From positions 1 to 5,533 of the forward strand of contig JAEYSS010000262.1 of the NCBI GenBank assembly GCA_023434425.1: 5,533 nt of DNA, written 5' to 3'. This document shows positions 1 to 5,533 of this stretch, in pieces; within the stretch, counting starts at the first letter, position 1, and every line of letters starts with the position of its first letter. Source of the DNA: Pseudomonadota bacterium. GTDB lineage: Bacteria > Pseudomonadota > Alphaproteobacteria > Ferrovibrionales > Ferrovibrionaceae. The translations under genes and the position numbers were made by a program. Under the pieces are notes generated by a model, which saw nothing but the letters and a program-made list of their open reading frames with translations, was not told the origin of the DNA and did not search any database.

Positions 1-1713
1 AATGCCGTGGTGATAGGCGAGAAAGACGGCGAGATGATCGTCGTCACCAACGCCGTCACCGGCGATATCGAAGACATGGCCAGGCCTGAAGACCTGCAGG
101 CGATTGCGGTGTCCGACGATGTGAAAAGCCTGCTGACCGCCGCGACTCCTGCCGCCAGCAGCGGCCCGGTCGACTTCACCACCGCGCTGAACGGCCTGAA
201 GCGCGACAGCTTTGCCGACAAGGGCAAGGCGATCGACGCGCTGACCGCCCTGGGCGATGTGCGCGCCATCGCGGTGTTCCGCGCGCTGGCCGATGGCCGG
301 CTGTTCCTCCGCAAATCGGACGGCCAGATGGTGATCGGCGCGCCGAGTGGCAACGATCTCGCGCTGATCTCGCCGCTGGATGGCGGCACGCTGGGCCTCG
401 CCTCCGCCGGCGAACTCGACCCGCTTTTTGTCAACAACAACCTGCGCAACGTGCTGCGCGAGGCTGTCGGTCGTCTGGGCCTGGGCAGCGCCGATCCGGC
501 GGCGCGGCAGCTTGCTGCCAATGCGCTGCTGGAGAATGCCACGCCGGAAACGGTCGCGCTGCTGCGCGACGCCTATGGCCGCGAGACGGTGGACGGCGTG
601 AAGCGCGTGATGGCGCTCAGCCTGGCCGCCGCCGAGATCGCCCATCCCGACAAGGTCAAGCGGCTCGATGCCATCGCCGTACTCGGCACGGCCTCCGACC
701 TGCGCGTGCGCGCGCTGCTGCAGGCACGCCTCAACCAGGAACAGGATCCGGACGTGAAGGCGGCGCTGGTGAAAGCCTTCGACCGCATGCAAACCAAGAT
801 CACGCTCTATTCTTACGTGGAGAATTTCATCCAGGGCATCTCGCTCGGCTCGGTGCTGCTTCTGGCCGCCGTCGGTCTCGCCATCACCTTCGGCGTGATG
901 GGCGTGATCAACATGGCGCATGGCGAGATGATCATGCTCGGCGCCTATTCGGCCTATCTGACGCAGGAGATCTTCCGCGCCCTGCTGCCGCCCGGCTGGA
1001 TCGGCGCCTATCTGATCGTGGCGCTGCCGGTCGCCTTCCTGATCGCGGCCGCCGTCGGCGTCGCCATCGAACGCGGCGTGATCCGCTTCCTCTACGGCCG
1101 GCCGCTGGAAACCATGCTGGCCACCTGGGGCGTCAGCCTCTGCCTGCAGCAGGCGGTGCGCAGCATCTTCGGCGCCACCAACAAGGAAGTCGCCAATCCC
1201 AGCTGGATGACCGGCGCCATCGAGGTGGCCGGCGGCCTGGCGGTGACATGGAATCGCGTCTACATCATCATCTTCTGCTTCCTGGTGCTCGGCCTGATCG
1301 CGCTGATCCTCAAGCGCACGGCCTTCGGCCTGCATATGCGCGCGGTGACGCAGAACCGCCAGATGGCCGCCGTCATGGGCATTCCCACCGCGCGCGTCGA
1401 TGCCATGACCTTTGCCCTGGGCTCCGGGATCGCCGGCATGGCCGGCGTGGCGCTCAGCCAGATCGGCAATGTCTCGCCCAATCTCGGCACCATTTACATC
1501 GTCGACAGCTTCCTGGTCGTGGTCTTCGGCGGCGTCGGCAGCCTGATGGGAACTCTGGTGGGCGCGCTCACGCTTGGCGTGGTCAACAAGATCCTCGAAC
1601 CCGTCGCCGGCGCGGTGCTGGGCAAGGTGGTGGTGCTGGTCTGCATCATCCTGTTCATCCAGAAACGCCCGCGCGGGCTGTTCGCGGCCAAGGGGCGCTC
1701 CGCCGATGCGTAA
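1..1713 (+). CDS. urtB: Urea ABC transporter permease UrtB (5'-truncated by window edge)
   Basis: This is one of the two membrane subunits of the UrtABCDE urea importer, related to LivH of branched-chain amino acid transporters. The frame is open from base 1 to TAA at 1711-1713, giving 570 visible residues. The GTG codons at 7 and 10 are internal and the true start and signal peptide lie upstream. Visible residues 1 to about 270 form a soluble, probably periplasmic, region typical of UrtB but not of LivH. Residues about 160-265 look like HEAT-type helical repeats. The permease follows from about residue 271, with several hydrophobic segments, the conserved GVINMAHGEM at 301-310, GRPLETMLATWGVSL, and a cytoplasmic loop AVTQNRQMAAVMGIPTARVD from residue 448 that should contact an ATPase subunit. 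It ends with the family-typical FIQKRPRGLFAAKGR. The stop overlaps the urtC start by 8 bases. The soluble region seems longer than usual and may contain a duplication (see findings). The identification is very secure; the role of the soluble region is unknown to me. Confidence 0.96.
   Translation, partial: NAVVIGEKDGEMIVVTNAVTGDIEDMARPEDLQAIAVSDDVKSLLTAATPAASSGPVDFTTALNGLKRDSFADKGKAIDALTALGDVRAIAVFRALADGRLFLRKSDGQMVIGAPSGNDLALISPLDGGTLGLASAGELDPLFVNNNLRNVLREAVGRLGLGSADPAARQLAANALLENATPETVALLRDAYGRETVDGVKRVMALSLAAAEIAHPDKVKRLDAIAVLGTASDLRVRALLQARLNQEQDPDVKAALVKAFDRMQTKITLYSYVENFIQGISLGSVLLLAAVGLAITFGVMGVINMAHGEMIMLGAYSAYLTQEIFRALLPPGWIGAYLIVALPVAFLIAAAVGVAIERGVIRFLYGRPLETMLATWGVSLCLQQAVRSIFGATNKEVANPSWMTGAIEVAGGLAVTWNRVYIIIFCFLVLGLIALILKRTAFGLHMRAVTQNRQMAAVMGIPTARVDAMTFALGSGIAGMAGVALSQIGNVSPNLGTIYIVDSFLVVVFGGVGSLMGTLVGALTLGVVNKILEPVAGAVLGKVVVLVCIILFIQKRPRGLFAAKGRSADA
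1690..1695 (+). promoter_or_regulatory. Ribosome binding site that sets the urtC start
   Basis: AAGGGG lies inside the urtB 3' end, 10 bases before the ATG at 1706. It supports starting urtC at 1706 rather than at the in-frame ATG at 1574, which would put 44 arginine- and serine-rich residues, a shadow of urtB, in front of the protein. Confidence 0.6.
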
Positions 1714-2872
1714 CCAGCTGGAAACTCTCGCCAAGCCTCGTCCGCTGCTGGATCGCCGTGGCTGGGCCGCGTTCCTCGCCATCGGCTTCGTGCTGATCGT
1801 GCTGGTACCGCTGCTCAACATTCTGCCCACGCGCGGCAGTCTGCTGCATCTGTCGGATTACCTCATTCCGCTGCTCGGCAAATATGCCTGCTATGCGATT
1901 CTCGCGCTCAGCCTCGATCTGGTCTGGGGCTATGCCGGTATTCTCAGCCTCGGTCATGGCGCCTTCTTCGCGCTCGGCGGCTATGCCATGGGCATGTATC
2001 TGATGCGCCAGATCGGCACCCGCGGCGTCTACGGCCATCCGGAGCTGCCCGATTTCATGGTCTTCCTGAACTGGAAGGAACTGCCGTGGTACTGGCAGGG
2101 CTTCGACAGTTTCCCGTTTGCCATGCTGATGGTGCTGCTGGCGCCGGGGCTGCTCGCGCTGGTGCTGGGCTGGTTCGCCTTCCGCAGCCGCGTCACCGGC
2201 GTCTATATCTCCATCGTCACCCAGGCGATGACCTTCGCGCTGCTGCTCGCCTTCTTCCGCAACGATATGGGCTTCGGCGGCAACAACGGCCTGACCGATT
2301 TCAAGGACATCCTCGGCTTCCCGATCCAGGCGCCCAGCACCCGCATCGGGCTCTATGTCGTGTCGGTGTTCGTGCTCGGCCTGTGTTTCCTGCTCTGCCG
2401 CTTCGTCACACAGTCGAAACTCGGCCGCGTGCTGCTGGCGGTGCGCGATGCGGAAAGCCGCGTGCGCTTCCTCGGTTATTCCCCCACCGCCGCCAAGCTG
2501 TACGCCTTCGTGCTGTCGGCACTCCTCGCCGGCATCGCCGGTGCGCTCTATGTGCCGCAGGTCGGCATCATCAATCCGGGCGAATTCTCGCCGGCCAATT
2601 CCATCGAGATCGCCATCTGGGTGGCGGTCGGCGGTCGCGGCACGCTCTACGGCGCCATTCTCGGCGGCGTGGTGATCAACCTGGTGAAAACCTGGCTGAC
2701 CGGCGCCGCGCCGGAACTCTGGCTCTTTGTGCTCGGCGGGTTGTTCATCGCCTCGACGTTGCTGTTCCCGAAAGGCATCGTCGGCCTCTACGGTCAGTGG
2801 AAGGCGTGGCGCGACGAGAAACGCGCCTTCGCCGCTGCTGAGCCGGCCTCTGCCGAGAAGGGAGCGGAGTGA
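1706..2872 (+). CDS. urtC: Urea ABC transporter permease UrtC
   Basis: This is the second membrane subunit of the urea importer, LivM-like, which pairs with UrtB to form the inner-membrane channel. It encodes 388 residues, close to the usual UrtC length. The N-terminus is short and basic, and the first membrane helix spans about residues 20-40. The conserved block GILSLGHGAFFALGGY is at 78-93, in the position matching the GVINMAHGEM block of UrtB. A hydrophilic stretch with many aromatic residues (about 105-140) precedes further helices. The loop AVRDAESRVRFLGYSPTAAK starts at residue 245 and is the likely docking site for UrtD or UrtE. The segment LLFPKGIVGLYG near the end is typical of the family, followed by a charged, alanine-rich tail. 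The start at 1706 overlaps urtB by 8 bases and the TGA shares its A with the urtD ATG, so coupled translation is likely. LivM is the only serious alternative, and the UrtB, UrtD, UrtE and urease neighbours argue against it. Confidence 0.96.
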   Translation: MRNQLETLAKPRPLLDRRGWAAFLAIGFVLIVLVPLLNILPTRGSLLHLSDYLIPLLGKYACYAILALSLDLVWGYAGILSLGHGAFFALGGYAMGMYLMRQIGTRGVYGHPELPDFMVFLNWKELPWYWQGFDSFPFAMLMVLLAPGLLALVLGWFAFRSRVTGVYISIVTQAMTFALLLAFFRNDMGFGGNNGLTDFKDILGFPIQAPSTRIGLYVVSVFVLGLCFLLCRFVTQSKLGRVLLAVRDAESRVRFLGYSPTAAKLYAFVLSALLAGIAGALYVPQVGIINPGEFSPANSIEIAIWVAVGGRGTLYGAILGGVVINLVKTWLTGAAPELWLFVLGGLFIASTLLFPKGIVGLYGQWKAWRDEKRAFAAAEPASAEKGAE

Positions 2873-3696
2873 TGCGTCCCGCCATGCCCCCGCCCTCTGT
2901 CGTTGTCCAGCCGGCCACCGCCGGCATGGCGCCTGAAGTGGTGGATCGTCCGCGCGTCTCCGACACGCAGCTTTATCTCGACGGCGTCAGTGTGTCTTTC
3001 GACGGTTTCAGGGCGATCAATAATCTGGCGCTGATGGTCGCGCCCGGAGAGCTGCGCACCATCATCGGGCCGAACGGCGCCGGCAAGACCACGATGATGG
3101 ATATCATCACCGGCAAGACCAAGCCGGATTCCGGCGAAGTGCTGTTCGCCGGCCGCATCGACCTGACCAAGCTCGACGAGGTGGCGATCGCCAATCTCGG
3201 CATCGGCCGCAAATTCCAGAAACCCACCGTGTTCGAGAATCTCACCGTCTTCGAGAATTTCGAGCTGGCGCTGAAATCGGCGCGCGGTGCCTGGAAAACC
3301 CTGCTCGGCCGGCTGAACTCCGAGGCACTCGACCGCATCGGCTGGGCGCTCGACACCGTGGGTCTTGATACGAAGGTGGAAGACATTGCCGGGTCGCTCA
3401 GCCATGGCCAGAAGCAGTGGCTCGAAATTGGCATGCTGCTGGTGCAGGACACGCAGCTGATCCTGCTGGACGAACCCGTTGCCGGCATGACCGATGCCGA
3501 AACCAGGCAGACCGCCGAGCTGATCCTGACGCTGAAAGGCGAGCGCACGCTGGTCGTGGTCGAGCACGACATGGAATTCGTGCGCGATCTCGGCGCGCGC
3601 GTCACCGTGCTGCATGAAGGCAGCGTGCTGTCGGAAGGCAGTGTCGACCACGTGCAGAACGATCCGCGTGTCATCGAAGTCTATCTGGGGCGCTGA
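2872..3696 (+). CDS. urtD: Urea ABC transporter ATP-binding protein UrtD
   Basis: This is a cytoplasmic LivG-type ATPase that powers urea import together with UrtE. From ATG 2872 it has 274 residues. ABC motifs in order: Walker A GPNGAGKTT at 66-74; Q-loop in GRKFQKPTVFENL with Q116; signature LSHGQKQ at 176-182; Walker B LILLDEP at 196-202; D-loop region AGMTDAE; and switch histidine H232 in VVVEHD. All catalytic residues are present. The signature has LSHGQ instead of the common LSGGQ, which is characteristic of UrtD. About 33 proline-, alanine- and valine-rich residues precede the ATPase fold (starting near LYLDGVSVSFDG). N-terminal extensions of this kind occur in other UrtD proteins. AAGGGAG at 2858-2864, 7 bases upstream, supports the ATG at 2872. 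A GTG at 2869 directly before it and an ATG at 2884 are weaker alternatives. The start overlaps the urtC stop by one base (TGATG layout), so translation is probably coupled. The protein ends IEVYLGR, as is usual in the family. Confidence 0.96.
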   Translation: MRPAMPPPSVVVQPATAGMAPEVVDRPRVSDTQLYLDGVSVSFDGFRAINNLALMVAPGELRTIIGPNGAGKTTMMDIITGKTKPDSGEVLFAGRIDLTKLDEVAIANLGIGRKFQKPTVFENLTVFENFELALKSARGAWKTLLGRLNSEALDRIGWALDTVGLDTKVEDIAGSLSHGQKQWLEIGMLLVQDTQLILLDEPVAGMTDAETRQTAELILTLKGERTLVVVEHDMEFVRDLGARVTVLHEGSVLSEGSVDHVQNDPRVIEVYLGR

Positions 3697-3697
3697 A

Positions 3698-4393
3698 ATG
3701 CTGCAGGCCGCAAATCTCAATCTCTATTACGGCGCCAGCCATGCGCTGCGCGATGTCGGCGTCTCGGCCGAGATCGGCAAAATCACCTGCATCCTCGGCC
3801 GCAACGGCGTCGGCAAGACCTCGTTGATGCGTGCCCTCGTGGGCCTGCAGGCTGTGCGGTCGGGCGCGATCATGTGGGAAGGCCAGGACATCACGGCGCT
3901 GAAGCCGCATGAGCGGGCCAGGCGCGGCATCGCCATGGTGCCGCAGGGCCGCGAGATTTTCCCGCGCCTGACCGTCTATGAAAATCTCGAAACCGGCCTG
4001 GCGCCTCTGCCAAGGGGCGAGCGCAAGATCGAGGACGATATCTTTGCCCTGTTCCCGGTGCTGCACGAGATGCGCAACCGGCGCGGCGGCGATCTCTCGG
4101 GGGGGCAGCAGCAGCAGCTGGCGATTGCGCGGGCTTTGGTCACGCGGCCCCGGCTGCTGCTGCTGGACGAGCCGACCGAGGGGATCCAGCCCTCCATCAT
4201 CAAGGATATCGGCCGGGTGATCCGGGATCTCGCCAACCGCGGCACCATGGCCATCGTGCTGGTCGAGCAGTATTTCGACTTCGCCCGCGCGCTCGCCGAC
4301 CGCTTCATCCTGCTGCAGCGCGGCGAGGTGGTGGTCGAGGGCGACGCTTCCCGGCTGGATGCCGACGACGTCCGCCGCTATCTTACCGTCTGA
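3698..4393 (+). CDS. urtE: Urea ABC transporter ATP-binding protein UrtE
   Basis: This is the second cytoplasmic ATPase of the urea importer, LivF-type, acting as the partner of UrtD. It has 231 residues, which is normal for UrtE. Motifs: Walker A GRNGVGKTS at 34-42; Q-loop with Q83 in VPQGREIFP; signature LSGGQQQ at 133-139; Walker B LLLLDEP at 153-159 followed by TEGIQPSII, which is highly typical of UrtE. The usual switch histidine is replaced by glutamine (E190-Q191 in VLVEQYFDFA), as is common in LivF and UrtE proteins, so this is not a defect. ATG 3698 lies one base after the urtD stop with GGGG at 3687-3690, 7 bases ahead. The same frame stays open upstream to 3614, but that stretch is a cysteine- and arginine-rich shadow of urtD. 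The signature region contains a run of seven G followed by four CAG units. The urease genes begin 32 bases after its stop. Confidence 0.96.
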   Translation: MLQAANLNLYYGASHALRDVGVSAEIGKITCILGRNGVGKTSLMRALVGLQAVRSGAIMWEGQDITALKPHERARRGIAMVPQGREIFPRLTVYENLETGLAPLPRGERKIEDDIFALFPVLHEMRNRRGGDLSGGQQQQLAIARALVTRPRLLLLDEPTEGIQPSIIKDIGRVIRDLANRGTMAIVLVEQYFDFARALADRFILLQRGEVVVEGDASRLDADDVRRYLTV

Positions 4394-4411
4394 CATCGCC
4401 ACAGTATCAGG

Positions 4412-4420
4412 GGAGGGGGA
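4412..4420 (+). promoter_or_regulatory. Strong ribosome binding site of ureA
   Basis: GGAGGGGGA lies 5 bases before the ureA ATG at 4426 in the 32-base urtE-ureA gap. The gap has no visible promoter or terminator hairpin. It looks like a within-operon spacer whose strong Shine-Dalgarno sequence re-initiates translation for the urease subunits. Confidence 0.75.
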
Positions 4421-4425
4421 GCGGC

Positions 4426-4728
4426 ATGAATCTGACGCCCCGCGAAAAGGACAAGCTTCTGGTCGCCATGGCCGCCACTGTGGCGCGCCGCCGGCTGGAC
4501 CGCGGCGTGAAGCTCAATCATCCGGAAGCCGTCGCCCTGATCACCGATTTCGTCGTCGAGGGCGCGCGCGATGGCCGTTCGGTGGCCGATCTGATGCAGG
4601 CCGGCGCCACCGTGCTGACCCGGGCGCAGGTGATGGAGGGGATTCCTGAGATGATCCACGAGATCCAGGTCGAGGCGACCTTCCCGGACGGCACCAAGCT
4701 GGTGACCGTGCATAACCCGATCCGGTGA
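4426..4728 (+). CDS. ureA: Urease gamma subunit UreA
   Basis: This is the smallest structural subunit of the cytoplasmic nickel enzyme urease, which hydrolyses urea to ammonia and carbamate. It carries no catalytic residues of its own and packs against UreC in the trimeric UreABC assembly. It is 100 residues long, exactly the usual length for a separate gamma subunit. Family hallmarks: MNLTPREKDKLLVAMAA at the N-terminus, LNHPEAVALITDFVVEGARD starting at residue 30, VADLMQAGATVL, VMEGIPEMIHEIQVEATFPD starting at residue 69, and the ending KLVTVHNPIR. It is not fused to UreB, unlike in Helicobacter-type ureases. It follows urtE closely, tying uptake and hydrolysis into one likely transcript. 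It is separated from ureB by an unusually long 114-base gap holding a palindromic element. Confidence 0.98.
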   Translation: MNLTPREKDKLLVAMAATVARRRLDRGVKLNHPEAVALITDFVVEGARDGRSVADLMQAGATVLTRAQVMEGIPEMIHEIQVEATFPDGTKLVTVHNPIR

Positions 4729-4752
4729 TGGGCCGCGCATCTAAATACAGTG

Positions 4753-4826
4753 CGTCATCCTCGGACTTGATCCGAGGATCTCACGCAGTTCTGGCTGAGA
4801 TGGTCGGGTCGAGCCCGACCATGACG
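4753..4826 (+). repeat. REP-like compound palindrome between ureA and ureB
   Basis: The 114-base ureA-ureB gap contains two perfect hairpins. The first has 9-base arms ATCCTCGGA (4757-4765) and TCCGAGGAT (4771-4779) around the loop CTTGA. The second has arms ATGGTCGGG (4800-4808) and CCCGACCAT (4814-4822) around the loop TCGAG. The flanks (CGTCAT at 4753-4758, ATGACG at 4821-4826; ATCTCA and TGAGAT inside) make the whole element an imperfect inverted repeat with two 31-base arms. The arms, read on opposite strands, differ at 7 positions, and the changes in the hairpin stems are paired so each stem stays intact. Similar intergenic palindromes are known in many alphaproteobacterial genomes. No T-run follows either hairpin, so an intrinsic terminator is unlikely. 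RNA stability or processing control is possible but unproven. The rest of the gap shows nothing recognisable except the ureB ribosome binding site. Confidence 0.8.
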
Positions 4827-4830
4827 ATGA

Positions 4831-4835
4831 GGGAG
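4831..4835 (+). promoter_or_regulatory. Ribosome binding site of ureB
   Basis: GGGAG (within GGGAGAAG) lies 7 bases before the ureB ATG at 4843. It begins 4 bases after the end of the compound palindrome, so folding of that element could influence access to this site. Confidence 0.7.
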
Positions 4836-4842
4836 AAGTGCT

Positions 4843-5148
4843 ATGATCCCCGGTGAAATCATCACGCCCGAGGGCGAGATCGAACTGAATGCCGGCCGCC
4901 CGACCGTGACGCTGGAGATCGCCAATACCGGCGACCGGCCGATCCAGGTCGGCAGCCATTACCATTTCTTCGAGACCAATCCGGCGCTGACATTCGACCG
5001 CGACAAAGCCCGCGGCATGCGACTGGATATTCCGGCCGGCACCGCCGTGCGATTCGAGCCGGGGCAGACGCGCAGCGTCAATCTGGTGTCGTTTGCGGGA
5101 AAACGTGAAGTCTACGGCTTCCGCGCCGATGTGATGGGCAAGCTGTAA
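4843..5148 (+). CDS. ureB: Urease beta subunit UreB
   Basis: This is a structural subunit of urease that forms a beta-rich domain bound to UreC and contributes to trimer assembly. It is 101 residues long, the normal size for a separate beta subunit. Recognisable blocks: MIPGEIITPEGEIELNAGR at the N-terminus, the hallmark VGSHYHFFETNPAL from residue 36, RGMRLDIPAGTAVRFEPGQ, and the C-terminal KREVYGFRADVMGKL. The ATG at 4843 is preceded by GGGAG at the correct spacing and matches the standard family start. The gene is followed after 17 bases by ureC. No defects were seen. Confidence 0.98.
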   Translation: MIPGEIITPEGEIELNAGRPTVTLEIANTGDRPIQVGSHYHFFETNPALTFDRDKARGMRLDIPAGTAVRFEPGQTRSVNLVSFAGKREVYGFRADVMGKL

Positions 5149-5151
5149 GGC

Positions 5152-5156
5152 GAGGG
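5152..5156 (+). promoter_or_regulatory. Ribosome binding site of ureC
   Basis: GAGGG sits in the 17-base ureB-ureC spacer, 9 bases before the ATG at 5166. An overlapping AAGG begins at the ureB stop codon. Confidence 0.55.
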
Positions 5157-5165
5157 ATACAGACC

Positions 5166-5533
<368 letters not shown>

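Noticed and set aside
1574..1705. Extended upstream start for urtC
   Set aside because: The extra residues are an out-of-frame reading of the conserved urtB 3' end and have arginine- and serine-rich shadow composition. The ATG at 1706 has a ribosome binding site and gives the normal protein length.
3614..3697. Extended upstream start for urtE
   Set aside because: The extra 28 residues are a shadow of the urtD C-terminus. The ATG at 3698 gives the standard UrtE N-terminus (MLQAANLNLYYG).
2794..3720. A 308-codon minus-strand open frame opposite urtD
   Set aside because: It lies fully antisense to a clear ABC ATPase gene with intact motifs. Its His-, Gln- and Asp-rich composition is what the reverse complement of GC-rich coding sequence gives. 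It shows no recognisable domain.
1..4393. Branched-chain amino acid (Liv) transporter instead of a urea transporter
   Set aside because: The long soluble N-terminal region of the first permease, the LSHGQKQ signature of UrtD, the TEGIQPSII segment of UrtE and the adjoining urease genes all point to Urt.
3671..4402. A 243-codon minus-strand open frame opposite urtE
   Set aside because: It is antisense to an intact urtE and matches no family I recognise. Long antisense frames are expected from the codon bias here.
4757..4822. Intrinsic transcription terminators between ureA and ureB
   Set aside because: Both hairpins are GC-rich, but neither is followed by a T-run, and ureB and ureC continue the same functional operon immediately downstream.
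4741..4965. A 74-codon minus-strand open frame over the ureA-ureB gap and the start of ureB
   Set aside because: It runs through the palindromic element and antisense to ureB, has no recognisable content and no support as a gene.

Overview
The window is a single, gene-dense, plus-strand block for acquiring and hydrolysing urea. Base composition is strongly GC-rich, third codon positions are mostly G or C, and the proteins resemble alphaproteobacterial urea transporters and ureases. A compound palindrome between ureA and ureB also resembles the intergenic palindromes common in Alphaproteobacteria. I infer an alphaproteobacterium and cannot go to genus from the sequence alone.

Layout: positions 1-1713 hold the 3' part of urtB, which is open at the left edge. 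It is followed by urtC (1706-2872), urtD (2872-3696) and urtE (3698-4393). These are the two permeases and two ATPases of the UrtABCDE-type urea ABC transporter. The genes overlap by 8 bases (urtB/urtC), overlap by 1 base (urtC/urtD) or are 1 base apart (urtD/urtE), which indicates translational coupling. Only 32 bases after urtE come the urease structural genes ureA (gamma, 4426-4728), ureB (beta, 4843-5148) and ureC (alpha, 5166 to the right edge, truncated). The periplasmic binding protein UrtA is not in the window and would be expected upstream. The accessory genes ureD, ureE, ureF and ureG are also outside. No ureD lies between urtE and ureA, where some clusters carry it.

How the genes work together: a periplasmic UrtA would deliver urea to the UrtB-UrtC channel, and UrtD-UrtE would hydrolyse ATP to drive import. 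Cytoplasmic urease (UreABC, after nickel insertion by the accessory proteins) would split urea to ammonia and carbamate. Such clusters are generally used for nitrogen scavenging. No promoter is visible, so transcription probably starts upstream of the window and runs off its right edge.

This is a known type of system, not a new one. Three details deserve a second look: a compound palindrome with compensatory base changes between ureA and ureB; an in-frame insert of about 19 residues near the UreC N-terminus; and an apparently duplicated module in the extracytoplasmic N-terminal region of UrtB. The only intergenic gap over 40 bases is 4729-4842. No RNA genes, CRISPR arrays or insertion sequences were seen.
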